A DNA stretch of 50,221 bases from Opitutaceae bacterium (GTDB lineage Bacteria > Verrucomicrobiota > Verrucomicrobiia > Opitutales > Opitutaceae): NCBI GenBank assembly GCA_003151515.1, contig PLXS01000018.1:1-50221 (forward strand), in the 5' to 3' direction. A program made the position numbers and the translations under genes. The notes under the pieces were generated by a model, which was not told the DNA's origin, made no database searches, and saw only the letters and a program-made list of their open reading frames with translations. Positions 1 to 8,510 of the stretch are shown one piece after another (position 1 is the stretch's first letter; the number at the start of each line of letters is the position of its first letter).

Positions 1-229
1 TATCCTTTGGGGTGTCCCTTGAGACCCTCTGAAACGGCGTCAGGCGTACTTAGGCGTTGAATACGCTTTCGACCCCAGAAACCGGTGCCTTTACCCGCTT
101 GTCAAACTAGGCAATTCATTGGGACTTACATCATAGATAGCGCTGCTTTCGGTACGAATCCGTCCGCAACCGCGCGCAACGCCTCATGGGCAAGCGACAA
201 GGATGGAGTGATTGATGACGAAATCGGGC

Positions 230-1606
230 CTAATTATCCTTGAGGCTTATCGGGCCGCCTAGCTCGATCCTAATCACCGTGGCGTCGGGATCGACTGCAG
301 CCGCGGGTAGGTCAACGACGAGTATCCCGGGCTGGTGCGCCCACTCGGCGCGCATGAACCTGCGCCACGACAGGTCCGGGCCGCCGACGACACTCACCTT
401 CTTGATCTCATTGTTTATGCCCTTCACGTAGACGCCATCGACCGGCCTGTCATAGCACACGAGGTAGAGCACATTGCGCTCCTTGTTCAGGAGGCTCGGG
501 CCGTAGTAGTAGTCCTTGGGTATTCCCGCCAATGAGCCGTACAGCGCCTCGGCGTTCTTGTGGGTCCATCGCCCAAGGCCCCGCAGGACAGCCTCTTCTT
601 CGGGCGTGATCGTCCCGTCGCTTCTCGGTCCGACGTCGAGCAGAAGATTTCCGCCCTGCGAAGCGCATTCGGTGAGGAGCCGCACGACCTGACGCACGGA
701 CTTAAAGTTGTGGTCCCTGGCCTGGTATCCCCACGAGTCGTTGATCGTCATGCAGAGCTCCCAGGGCCCCGCGGGCGGGTGGACGGGGAGAGCCTGCTCG
801 GGCGTCGCATAGTCGCCATAGCCGCCCATTCTGCTGTTGAGGATTACGGAGGGCAGCCACGCCTTCAGCTGCCGCCTGAGCTCGGGCATGCGCCACTGAG
901 CCGCCGAGCGCTCCCAATCGCCGTCAAACCAGAGAAGATCCGGGTGAAACCGCTCCGCAATCTCCTTCAGCTGGGCGCGGTGAAACTTGAGGAAACGCTC
1001 CCATGCCTCGGGATTCTCCGGACCCTGGGGATAGGAATAGCGGTTCGCCCTTTCGCTCGGCGTCATCTCCCCATCCTTCAGGACGCTCGCGTAGTCGGGA
1101 TGCGACCAATCGAGGTGGGAGAAATAGAGCCCAACCTTAAGGCCCTCGCCGCGCATCGCCTCGCAGAAGGGCCCCACCAGGTCGCGGCCTGCCGGCGAGC
1201 CGTCCTTCGCGTTGAGCTTGCTCTGCGCCGTGTCCCAAAGGGCAAACCCATCGTGGTGCTTTGAGGTCAACACCGCGTAGCGGGCGCCCGCGGCCTTGAA
1301 GAGTTCGGCCCATTTTTCAGGATGGTAGTTCGCGGCCGTGAACGTGGCGGCCTGCGCATAGTATTCGTCGTGGGAAAGGATACCGTCATGGAGCGCCCAC
1401 GACTCGCTGCTCTTTCCCTCCGAGTATATGCCCCAGTGGATGAAGATTCCGAGCCGCGCATCACTGAACCACGTCATGTCGGGATGGTCGGTGACCACAG
1501 GAGCCTCAGCCGCCGTGAGGGGCTGTGCGAGATGGGCGAGCCCAAGCGCGACTGCAGCAAGGGCGGCCAAACTATGGGGGAGGGCGGAGCGCGTTACAGT
1601 CGTCAT
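230..1606 (-). CDS. Secreted alpha-L-fucosidase, GH29
   Basis: 458 aa. The N-terminus (residues 1-34) is a Sec signal peptide with a hydrophobic core and a cut near LTAAEA. The protein then enters the GH29 catalytic barrel directly: WFSDARLGIFIHWGIYS at 46-62, KHHDGFALW at 116-124, and LLWFDGDW around 224-231, where Asp228 in WFDG is the expected catalytic nucleophile of the retaining mechanism. It should release terminal L-fucose from fucosylated glycans in the periplasm or outside the cell. Length matches the compact single-domain form of the family; I see no appended carbohydrate-binding module. No second gene is clearly co-transcribed. Fucose metabolism genes are not seen in the window, so the link to the microcompartment further on is not direct. 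Family assignment is firm; substrate linkage is not determinable from sequence. Confidence 0.93.
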   Translation of the reverse strand: MTTVTRSALPHSLAALAAVALGLAHLAQPLTAAEAPVVTDHPDMTWFSDARLGIFIHWGIYSEGKSSESWALHDGILSHDEYYAQAATFTAANYHPEKWAELFKAAGARYAVLTSKHHDGFALWDTAQSKLNAKDGSPAGRDLVGPFCEAMRGEGLKVGLYFSHLDWSHPDYASVLKDGEMTPSERANRYSYPQGPENPEAWERFLKFHRAQLKEIAERFHPDLLWFDGDWERSAAQWRMPELRRQLKAWLPSVILNSRMGGYGDYATPEQALPVHPPAGPWELCMTINDSWGYQARDHNFKSVRQVVRLLTECASQGGNLLLDVGPRSDGTITPEEEAVLRGLGRWTHKNAEALYGSLAGIPKDYYYGPSLLNKERNVLYLVCYDRPVDGVYVKGINNEIKKVSVVGGPDLSWRRFMRAEWAHQPGILVVDLPAAAVDPDATVIRIELGGPISLKDN

Positions 1607-2008
1607 GGGGTGCCGTGTACGGAGTTCGGGCGCCCGGTGGAGAGTGGGTACCCAGGGTGTGGAACCTCCAGGGGATCGTCACGGCCTGGAGCTCCCGGGA
1701 GCAAGCCCTAACCCGGATGAAGGCGGGCTCGATGGAGGCTCAGAAGCTGTGCCCTTACCGTTGGATCGCCCGGGCCTTTCACTGACGCATCCATTGGCCA
1801 GTTCGGCCCAAGCCTCCGTTGCCCCTGCCTTGCAATGCACCCGTTCAAAGGGATAAATAGTGCCTCCCGTCATGGCAGTCACGCGCTGGGCATGTTACTA
1901 TCCAGATATGGGCTCTTTTGAGGATCCCAAGCCACGTCCTCAAAACCTGAGCAACCACAAATCGTCCAGGCTTAGACGCCAACTAAACTCCGCATAAACC
2001 CAATCGTC
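1607..2008. other. Intergenic stretch between divergent genes
   Basis: About 400 bases between the starts of the divergently transcribed fucosidase and flavin-reductase-like genes. Short open frames here do not resemble any family and have no Shine-Dalgarno signal. The only structure I see is the inverted repeat at 1916-1945, listed separately. Promoters for both flanking genes must lie here but no clear -35/-10 pair stands out. Confidence 0.5.
1916..1945. promoter_or_regulatory. 9-bp perfect inverted repeat upstream of flavin-reductase gene
   Basis: TTTTGAGGA at 1916-1924 and TCCTCAAAA at 1937-1945 are perfect complements separated by 12 bases, ending 63 bases before the start at 2009. It could be an operator or a transcript hairpin. 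There is no following T-run, so a classical terminator is unlikely. Function is inference only. Confidence 0.35.
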
Positions 2009-2575
2009 ATGAAAAAGTCTCTTGGGCCCCAGACCCTGGTTTACCCAACCCCGGTGTTTGTCGTTGGAACCTACGACAAGGCCGGCAAACCCAACGCGAT
2101 GACCGCCGCCTGGGGCGGCATCTGCTGTTCTCAGCCGCCCTGCGTTGCCGTCTCCATCCGGAAGGCAACCTACACGCATGGGAACATCATTGCGCGCCGG
2201 GCGTTCACGATCAGCATCCCGTCCGAAGGGCGTGTCAAGGAGGCGGACCACCTCGGGCTGGTGTCTGGCAGGAGCGTGGACAAGTTCGCCGAGGCCAAGC
2301 TGACGCCAGAGAGAGGCGACCTTGTTGATGCTCCCTATGTGAAGGAATTCCCCCTGGTTCTGGAATGCAGGTTGACGCAAACAATCGAGCTGGGGATGCA
2401 CACGCAGTTTGTCGGGGAGATTCTGGACGTGAAAGCAGAGGAAGCTGTCCTGGATGGCAAAGGGCTGGTCGACATCAAGAAAGTGGAGCCGCTGGTGTTT
2501 GCGCCGGACACACAGTGCTACTACGGCATCGGCCGGTTCTTGGGGAAGGCATTCTCGATCGGCAAGACGCTTTGA
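2009..2575 (+). CDS. Flavin reductase-like FMN-binding protein
   Basis: 188 aa, cytoplasmic, no signal peptide. The fold signature of the flavin reductase-like/flavoredoxin split-barrel family is visible: YPTPVFVVGTYDKAGKPNAMTAAW at residues about 12-35, then the SQPPCVAVSIRKATYTHGNI segment and the FTISIPSEG strand, which form the FMN site. The family ranges from NAD(P)H:flavin reductases to flavoredoxins and bound-FMN electron carriers; nothing in the sequence or neighbours selects one. Length is the usual size for stand-alone members. It begins at ATG 2009 with no strong Shine-Dalgarno, as is common in this genome. It stands alone between long intergenic regions. Confidence 0.85.
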   Translation: MKKSLGPQTLVYPTPVFVVGTYDKAGKPNAMTAAWGGICCSQPPCVAVSIRKATYTHGNIIARRAFTISIPSEGRVKEADHLGLVSGRSVDKFAEAKLTPERGDLVDAPYVKEFPLVLECRLTQTIELGMHTQFVGEILDVKAEEAVLDGKGLVDIKKVEPLVFAPDTQCYYGIGRFLGKAFSIGKTL

Positions 2576-3234
2576 CGTCTCCGTCTGGGCCTAAAGTTAC
2601 AGACAGAGGTGCACCTGGTGGGATCATCCTAGGATGTGTGTCATCGTAACCGGAAAGGTTACACACAAGGTCACACAACCGGTGGTTATCCCGGGATGTT
2701 GTCTGTTGTAGTCCACTGAATGATAGGTTCTTCCGTAATGCGCAAGAACCCAAATGGGGGTTCGAGTCCCTCCAAGCCCGCACCGTTGCTCATGTTCCGG
2801 TGCATTGTTCAAGCGACGCAAGGATTGCGTAGCTAAGCGCCAAGCAACTTCGCTACTTTGAAAGATGAATGACGCCGGCTAAAAAGGGACAAAGCTTACG
2901 AGAAACATTAGCTGCTTTGTCTTCTCTCTGAGAAAAGGGCTCCCCCCTTGAGCGCCAATTCGAGTTCGATTGAATACATAAGAACGAGAGGTGCCTGGTG
3001 CAGTCTGTTTTTGGCGAACATAGGCCGCTCAAGGCGCCAAATGTGATTGCGCTATGAATCGCACGCGATTCGGCGTGGACGACTTCATAATCAAAGTGGC
3101 AAAGTTGCGCGCTAGACGAACGCTCTTTTAGCCAGGAATTAGGGGGATTGACTGGCAGAAGCGTTTCTTGGGAGGCTGCGCCTTAAACCTCTAGCGGCCT
3201 AGCCGCATTCTTGCGCAAATCCGCAAACCCGAAC
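2576..3234. other. Long intergenic region with palindromes and a tRNA-like remnant
   Basis: About 660 bases without a convincing gene. It holds a hairpin (GTAACC at 2646-2651 and GGTTAC at 2657-2662), other short palindromes near 2605-2640, and the tRNA-like 3' fragment listed separately. From about 2790 to 3210 the base composition is visibly more AT-rich than the flanking genes. No integrase gene is present. The region reads as a scar of past integration, but this is inference. Confidence 0.45.
2726..2784 (+). other. tRNA-like 3' fragment, candidate attachment-site scar
   Basis: A T-arm-like hairpin is present: GGGGG (2756-2760), loop TTCGAGT (2761-2767), CCCTC (2768-2772), followed by CAAGCCCG as would-be 3' acceptor strand. 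Directly upstream, GGTTCTT (2726-2732) pairs perfectly with AAGAACC (2744-2750), resembling the long variable arm of a class II tRNA (Ser/Leu). No matching 5' acceptor strand (GGGCTTG-like), D-arm or anticodon arm is found upstream, so this is not a complete tRNA. Translating the minus strand gives the GGTRTP-type peptide often seen when tRNA 3' ends are mis-called as proteins. A 3' tRNA remnant is what site-specific integration into a tRNA gene leaves behind. Confidence 0.45.
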
Positions 3235-4668
3235 ATGTCCGCAAATCCCCTGCAGTCAAAGACGCCTCCCATAACGCTTCGTACGACTGGTCAGCAGCTG
3301 CACCGCCGTTCATGGGCTGAGCCCTGGAAGATAAAGATGGTGGAGCCAATCAAGAAAACCACGCAGGCTCAGCGCGAAACCGCGTTACGAGCGGCCGGCT
3401 TCAACACGTTTCTCCTGCGCTCAGAGGACGTGTACATAGACCTCCTCACGGATTCCGGGACTAGCGCGATGAGCGACTGGCAGTGGGCCGGACTCATGCT
3501 CGGGGACGAGGCCTACGCCGGCTCCAAGAACTTCTACCACCTGGAGGAGGCCGTCCACAAACACTACGGCTACAAGCACCTGATCCCGACCCACCAGGGC
3601 CGCGGGGCTGAGCACATCCTTAGCCAAATCATGATTTCCCCGGGCGACACCGTGCCGGGCAACATGTACTTCACGACGACGCGCTACCACCAGGAGCATG
3701 CGGGGGCGCAGTTCGCGGACGTGATCATCGACGAGGCGCACGATCCGACGAGCCCGCATCTCTTCAAGGGGGACATCGACTTGGGGAAGCTTGAGCGCGT
3801 GCTGAAGACCGCGAAGCACGTGCCTTACCTCTGCGTGGCGGCAACGGTGAACATGGCCGGCGGGCAGCCGATCAGCATGAAAAACCTCAAGGCGGTGCGC
3901 GAGCTCTGCTCCCGCCACGGCGTCCCGATCATGATGGACGCGACCCGCGCCGTCGAAAACGCCTGGTTCATCAAGACGAGGGAGGCCGGCTACGCCGACA
4001 AGTCGTGTGCCGAGATCTTACGGGAATTCTGCTCGTACACGGACGGGTGCACGATGAGCGGAAAGAAGGACGCGCTCGTTAACATCGGGGGGTGGCTCTC
4101 GCTGAACGACGACAAGCTGGCCGAGAAGGCGCGCAACATGGTGGTCATCTACGAGGGCCTGCACACCTACGGCGGCATGGCGGGACGCGACATGGAGGCC
4201 ATGGCGCGCGGCATCGAGGAATCCGTGCAGGACGAGCACATGAGGGCCCGGGTGGGCCAGGTGGAATACCTGGGCGAGCTCCTGCAGTCCTACGGGGTGC
4301 CGGTCGTGGTGCCGATAGGCGGGCACGCGGTCTACTTGGACGCCAGGCGCTTCTACCCTGGCATGCCCCAGGACAACTTCCCGGCCCAGATGCTCGCGGC
4401 CGAGCTCTACCTTGACGCGGGGGTGCGCGTCATGGAGCGGGGCGTCGTCTCCGCGGGCAGGGACGCAAAGACGGGCAAGCACCACTATCCGAAGCTCGAG
4501 CTCGTTCGCCTCACGATACCGAGGCGCGTCTACACGCAGGCCCACATGGACGTTGTTGCCGAGTCGGTCGTCGCGGTTCACGACAGGGCTGAGAAGCCGA
4601 AGGGGCTCAGGATGACCTACGAGCCCGAGTACCTGCGCTTCTTCCAGGCACGCTTCGAGCCGATCTAG
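3235..4668 (+). CDS. tpl: Tyrosine phenol-lyase
   Basis: 477 aa from ATG 3235; a TTG at 3211 would add 8 residues. PLP-dependent beta-eliminating lyase cleaving L-tyrosine to phenol, pyruvate and ammonia. Family blocks are clear: IDLLTDSGTSAMSDWQWAG, GDEAYAGSKNFYHLE, PTHQGRGAE, MYFTTTRYHQE, and the PLP-lysine motif SGKKD at about residues 275-279. The MERG segment near the C-terminal domain carries the arginine that tyrosine phenol-lyases use against the phenol hydroxyl; tryptophanases have VEIG there. LRFFQARF at the end also matches the tyrosine enzyme. Together these favour tyrosine phenol-lyase over tryptophanase. The SWAEPWKIK segment aligns with the family N-terminus, so the internal ATG at 3346 is too late. 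No amino-acid permease is adjacent. Confidence 0.9.
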   Translation: MSANPLQSKTPPITLRTTGQQLHRRSWAEPWKIKMVEPIKKTTQAQRETALRAAGFNTFLLRSEDVYIDLLTDSGTSAMSDWQWAGLMLGDEAYAGSKNFYHLEEAVHKHYGYKHLIPTHQGRGAEHILSQIMISPGDTVPGNMYFTTTRYHQEHAGAQFADVIIDEAHDPTSPHLFKGDIDLGKLERVLKTAKHVPYLCVAATVNMAGGQPISMKNLKAVRELCSRHGVPIMMDATRAVENAWFIKTREAGYADKSCAEILREFCSYTDGCTMSGKKDALVNIGGWLSLNDDKLAEKARNMVVIYEGLHTYGGMAGRDMEAMARGIEESVQDEHMRARVGQVEYLGELLQSYGVPVVVPIGGHAVYLDARRFYPGMPQDNFPAQMLAAELYLDAGVRVMERGVVSAGRDAKTGKHHYPKLELVRLTIPRRVYTQAHMDVVAESVVAVHDRAEKPKGLRMTYEPEYLRFFQARFEPI

Positions 4669-4873
4669 GCCTCGCTTGCCTCAGGGGGCCGCGGGCCTCT
4701 GCGCGAGCAGCGTCTTCATCGGGCAGTCGTGAGGCTCGTCGGCCCAGGGGTGGTCGCGCCGGAGCCGGCAAAACCTCCCGGGGAGGGCGGCGAGGATGAG
4801 GCTGCAGTATCTCATGGTAAAAGCGGGTGGGGCAGGCACCCGGAGCATGCCGGACGGCTCTGCGCGGAGCTCC

Positions 4874-5293
4874 TCAGTAAAACTGATGGGGCCGCTCCTC
4901 ATCCTCCATTTCAGCCTGCCTTTGGTCGGCAATCTGAGCCTCGGCCTCCGAGATCTCATCACCGGGCTGCGCGGCGGCCCCCGACGGGATGCCCGGGCCC
5001 TTGCCCCCGAGCTCCCGGAGCCACTGCTGGTAGACCCGGTAGACCTGTCCGCGGGTGATCCTCCTGTGCCCGAGCTGCGCGGCCAGCTGCTCGTTCAGCC
5101 ATGCGGAGATGCCGGCATAGCTGTAACCGCGTGCGTGGAGCTTGCCTATCGCCCCGACGTACGGCTCCAGGGGGAAATCGCGGGCGGTCGTCTTCCACGG
5201 CATCTCGTCGGCCCTGATCGACAGGAGATCCGGATGTCCGGGGGCGGGGCCCGATGCGGCCGCCCCTTTCCGCTTCCTTATGCTCCGTTTCAT
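4874..5293 (-). CDS. Small putative DNA-binding (HTH-like) protein
   Basis: 139 aa from the ATG at 5293; an upstream in-frame start at 5341 would add a hydrophobic, A/T-coded stretch that looks like non-coding leader. The N-terminus is very basic (MKRSIRKRKG). The middle, IGKLHARGYSYAGISAWLNEQL followed by ITRGQVYRVYQQWLREL, has the spacing of a helix-turn-helix with a recognition helix; the tail is acidic and glutamine-rich. I do not recognise a named family; similar arrangements occur in plasmid/integrative-element accessory regulators. It is divergent from the PEBP gene across a very AT-rich spacer. Function beyond probable nucleic-acid binding is not assignable. Confidence 0.6.
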   Translation of the reverse strand: MKRSIRKRKGAAASGPAPGHPDLLSIRADEMPWKTTARDFPLEPYVGAIGKLHARGYSYAGISAWLNEQLAAQLGHRRITRGQVYRVYQQWLRELGGKGPGIPSGAAAQPGDEISEAEAQIADQRQAEMEDEERPHQFY

Positions 5294-5506
5294 TTGAGAA
5301 CAAAAAAACAAATGAACAAAAACAAAGCAACAAATAAACACTGTTCTGCGCTTGGGTTGGGAAAAATGTTATATTATTGTACATCAATTATATATGCATC
5401 AGCCAATCAGGAGGCGGCGACTGATGGCCAACCGGGAGGGGTTCCGTGTTCCCGGCGGTGAGTATGGACAAGTGCCCATCGGCGGCCCCAGGATCCGGGA
5501 AGAGTC
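5294..5506. promoter_or_regulatory. AT-rich divergent promoter region
   Basis: 213 bases between two divergent genes, far richer in A and T than everything around it. The stretch at 5296-5345 is dominated by runs of A, and 5365-5400 contains TTATATTATTG and AATTATATATGC. It most likely holds promoters in both directions. I cannot fix exact -35/-10 hexamers; TTGGGA and TACATC at 17-base spacing is one weak candidate for the plus strand. Confidence 0.4.
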
Positions 5507-5965
5507 ATGCATTTAGCCAGTGCCGCATTTGCCGAAGGCGAGCCGATCCCCGTGAAATTCACGGGTGAGGGCGGGAACCTCTCGCCGCCCCTGCAATGGA
5601 CGGACGTGCCGGCCAACTCAAGGAGCCTGGCATTGATTGCGGATGACCCCGATGCGCCGGGAGGCACCTGGGTCCATTGGATCCTGTACGACCTGCCGGC
5701 CGAGGTGAGCAAACTCGCCGAAGCCCTGCCAAGGAACCAGTACACCCCGGCTGGCGCGAAGCAGGGCCAGAACAGCTTCGGGCACCTTGGCTACGGCGGC
5801 CCGTGTCCGCCCGCGGGCAATCCGCATCGTTACTTCTTCAGGCTTTATGCCCTGGATTCCCAACTCGATTTGAAGCCGGGTGCCACGAGGAACGAGGTGG
5901 AGGAGGCGATGAGAGGGCACGTGGTCGCCGAGGCCCGGTTGATGGGAACCTACCGGCGCAGATGA
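5507..5965 (+). CDS. PEBP family protein (YbhB/YbcL type)
   Basis: 152 aa, cytoplasmic form without signal peptide. Signature of the phosphatidylethanolamine-binding protein/Raf-kinase-inhibitor-like family: FTGEGGNLSPPLQWTDVP at about 18-35, the anion-pocket motif DDPDAPGGTWVHWILYDLP at 46-64, and GYGGPCPPAGNPHRYFFRLYAL near 100-121. Length is typical. Bacterial members bind anionic ligands; their physiological role is mostly unknown. It starts at ATG 5507 after the AT-rich promoter region, and ends 228 bases before the microcompartment operon, so it is probably a separate unit. Confidence 0.92.
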   Translation: MHLASAAFAEGEPIPVKFTGEGGNLSPPLQWTDVPANSRSLALIADDPDAPGGTWVHWILYDLPAEVSKLAEALPRNQYTPAGAKQGQNSFGHLGYGGPCPPAGNPHRYFFRLYALDSQLDLKPGATRNEVEEAMRGHVVAEARLMGTYRRR

Positions 5966-6193
5966 AGGCCGGGCGGTCAATGCCGCTCATCCTCCTATCG
6001 CGAGCCTCGTTTCGCCAGCGGATGCGGGGGCCGGATGGAGCGGCCCGAGGATTGACCGGGCGACCGCCGATTGCGCACCTCCCACTCTTGACGTCATTCT
6101 GCGATATCACAACGCTGCCGCACTGCGTGAGGCCGAGAACTAACCCTTCCTTCAGTTCCCCGCCCTGAGGGAGCATGGGATGCATTTTAAACG

Positions 6194-7489
6194 TTGAAGA
6201 GCCTGAAGATAGCCATCGGCGCGGATCACGGCGGCTTCGACTTGAAGGCCCAGATTTTGGGGCTTTTGCGCGACAAGGGCTGCTCGGTCCAGGACTGCGG
6301 CACGCACACCAAGGATGCGGTTGATTACCCGCGGATTGCGTACACGGTCGCGCGGCTGGTCGCCAGCGGCCAGTGCGACCTCGGCATCATGATCGACGGC
6401 GCCGGGATAGGCTCGGCGATGGCAGCCAACAAGGTGCGCGGCGTGCGTGCCGCCGCCTGCTACAGCGTCGCGCTGGCCAAGAACAGCCGCGAGCACAATG
6501 ACGCCAATGTGCTGACCCTCGGCGCCGGGCAGACCAATTTCGAGCTGGCCGCGCAGATCGTCGAGGCCTTCCTTTCCAGCGAGTGCACGGAGGAGCGCCA
6601 CCGCAGGCGCGTCGCGCTGATCAACGCCATCCAGGACGGGCCCATCGAGGTCGGGGCGCACCAGGCGACGCTGCTCGCCGGCGCCGGCGAGGCCCGCCCG
6701 GACCCCTCGGCGCCGGACATGGAAAGGGTTGCCAGGCGCGTGCAGGAGCTCCTGGCCGCCCAGGGCACACCGGCCGCCCCGGCCCCGGCCGAGCCGCCGC
6801 TCAATGTCGCGCAACTCATTGACCACACCATCCTGCGGCCGGACACGACGAGGACCGACATCGAGCAGCTCTGCCGGGAGGCGCGCAAGTACAAGTTCTA
6901 CTCGGTGTGCGTCAACCCCGCATGGGTCACCCTCGCGGCCCAGCTTCTCGACGGCTCGAGCGTGAAGGTGTGCTGCGTGGTCGGCTTTCCGCTCGGCGCC
7001 CAGCCGCCGGAGACGAAGGCCATGGAGGCGCGCGCCGCGATCCGGCAGGGCGCCAAGGAGATCGACATGGTCATCGACGTCGGGGCGCTCAAGAGCGGCG
7101 ATGACGACCTCGTCCTGCGCGGGATCCGGTCGGTCGTGGAGGCCTGCCGGGACGGCAGCGCCAAGTGCAAGGTGATCCTGGAAACCTCGCTCCTCACCAA
7201 CGAGGAGAAGGCGCGTGCGTGCGAGCTGGCCGTGAAGGCCCATGCCGACTTTGTGAAGACCTCCACCGGGTTCAGCACGGGGGGGGCGACCGTGGAGGAC
7301 GTCTCGCTCATGAGCCGGATCGTGCGGGACAGGGGGCTCGGCGTGAAGGCGTCCGGCGGGATTCGGTCGCTGGCGGACCTTCGCCGGATGGTGCAGGCGG
7401 GCGCGACGCGCATAGGCACCAGCAGCGGCACCAAGATCCTGCAGGAGGCGGGAGGGCAATCGATGGCTTCGGAGGGTGCAAGATACTAG
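6194..7489 (+). CDS. RpiB-like isomerase / DeoC aldolase fusion, BMC cargo
   Basis: 431 aa from TTG 6194. Residues 1-150 are an RpiB/LacAB sugar-phosphate isomerase domain ([39 protein letters not shown]). Residues 204-431 are deoxyribose-phosphate aldolase: [21 protein letters not shown] with Asp291/295, Schiff-base Lys355 in [15 protein letters not shown] and Lys385 in GVKASGGIR. Between them a Pro/Ala-rich linker holds an amphipathic helix ([15 protein letters not shown], 176-190) like a BMC encapsulation peptide. The aldolase splits 2-deoxyribose-5-phosphate into glyceraldehyde-3-phosphate and acetaldehyde. The isomerase active-site loop reads DGAGIG where E. coli RpiB has CGTG, so its substrate may not be ribose-5-phosphate. 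First gene of the shell operon; the next gene starts within 25 bases. Confidence 0.93.
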   Translation: MKSLKIAIGADHGGFDLKAQILGLLRDKGCSVQDCGTHTKDAVDYPRIAYTVARLVASGQCDLGIMIDGAGIGSAMAANKVRGVRAAACYSVALAKNSREHNDANVLTLGAGQTNFELAAQIVEAFLSSECTEERHRRRVALINAIQDGPIEVGAHQATLLAGAGEARPDPSAPDMERVARRVQELLAAQGTPAAPAPAEPPLNVAQLIDHTILRPDTTRTDIEQLCREARKYKFYSVCVNPAWVTLAAQLLDGSSVKVCCVVGFPLGAQPPETKAMEARAAIRQGAKEIDMVIDVGALKSGDDDLVLRGIRSVVEACRDGSAKCKVILETSLLTNEEKARACELAVKAHADFVKTSTGFSTGGATVEDVSLMSRIVRDRGLGVKASGGIRSLADLRRMVQAGATRIGTSSGTKILQEAGGQSMASEGARY

Positions 7490-7512
7490 GCATGAAAGGA
7501 CGACGAAAAAGC

Positions 7513-8148
7513 ATGGCAGACCTGCGTTCATACATTTTTCTCGATAAGCTCCAGCCACAGGTCGCGTCGTTCTTCGCTACTGTCTCGCAGGGGTTCCTTC
7601 CCATCGCCGGCCAGGCCTCGCTGTTCGTCGAGATCTCGCCGGGGATGGAGATCAATTACGTCACCGACGTGGCGCTCAAGTCCACGAAGGTCACGCCCGG
7701 CATGCAGATCATCGAGCGCCTCTACGGCATGCTGGAGATCCATTCCGACTCGCAGGCCGACGTCCGCCAGGCCGGCGCCGCCATCCTCGATTCGCTCAAC
7801 CTGAAGGAGGAGGGCCGCTACAAGCCGGTGATCTACAGCAACAGCATCATCCGGCGCATTGACGACTATCACACGATGCTCATCAACCGCATGCGGCACG
7901 GCAACATGATCCTGCCCGGCCACACGCTATACACGCTCGAGGTCGCGCCGGCCGCCTACGCGGCGTTTGCCGCGAACGAGGCGGAGAAGGCCGCCGAGAT
8001 CAACATCCTGGAGATCCGGGCCTTCGGCAGCTTCGGCCGCATCTACCTGGGCGGCGAGGAGAAGGACATCGACGTGGCCGCAAAAGCCGCCGAAGCTGCC
8101 ATCAAGAGCGTCACCGGCCGCGAGATGAAGGGCGGCGGCGGCGCATAG
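7513..8148 (+). CDS. BMC-T shell protein, permuted double-domain type
   Basis: 211 aa from ATG 7513 (an in-frame ATG at 7492 adds 7 residues). Two BMC domains: the first spans roughly 25-100 (GFLPIAGQASLFVEISPGME, then ADVRQAGAAILDSL), the second 135-205 (HTLYTLEVAPAAYAAFAANEAEKAAE, pore-loop region AFGSFGRIYLGG, DVAAKAAEAAIKSV). The opening RSYIFLDKLQPQ and the overall layout closely recall the circularly permuted tandem trimers (CsoS1D/EutL-like) of the Haliangium ochraceum shell, which can stack in two layers and gate a large pore for bulky metabolites or cofactors. It follows the aldolase fusion directly. The second domain ends in a Gly-rich tail. Shell-protein identity is firm; double-layer stacking is inferred from memory of the family. 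Confidence 0.9.
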   Translation: MADLRSYIFLDKLQPQVASFFATVSQGFLPIAGQASLFVEISPGMEINYVTDVALKSTKVTPGMQIIERLYGMLEIHSDSQADVRQAGAAILDSLNLKEEGRYKPVIYSNSIIRRIDDYHTMLINRMRHGNMILPGHTLYTLEVAPAAYAAFAANEAEKAAEINILEIRAFGSFGRIYLGGEEKDIDVAAKAAEAAIKSVTGREMKGGGGA

Positions 8149-8202
8149 CCGGCTTTCAACGACAGCAATTCCCGACCATAATCAAAACCAGGAGACACAC
8201 AT

Positions 8203-8499
<297 letters not shown>

Positions 8500-8510
8500 C
8501 GCGACTTTTA

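Noticed and set aside
2726..2784. A complete tRNA gene
   Set aside because: Only the T-arm, a variable-arm-like hairpin and a 3' acceptor-like strand are present; no 5' half can be folded.
3235..4668. Tryptophanase (tnaA)
   Set aside because: The MERG and LRFF segments match tyrosine phenol-lyase; the tryptophanase-specific segment is absent.
4681..4962. 93-aa minus-strand open frame downstream of tyrosine phenol-lyase
   Set aside because: Overlaps the end of the HTH-like gene, has no ribosome-binding site and no recognisable domain; a decayed gene end is possible but cannot be supported.
4796..5461. 221-aa plus-strand open frame over the HTH-like gene
   Set aside because: It runs through the AT-rich promoter region and ends in low-complexity residues; the minus-strand gene has better coding character.
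6075..6125. Promoter for the BMC operon at TTGACG near 6088
   Set aside because: No -10 hexamer at acceptable spacing; TGACGTCA is palindromic but unsupported as an operator.
6152..7558. 468-aa minus-strand open frame across the RpiB-DeoC gene
   Set aside because: It is exactly antisense to a well-supported enzyme fusion, is rich in Arg/His/Pro as expected for a high-GC shadow frame, and has no family features.
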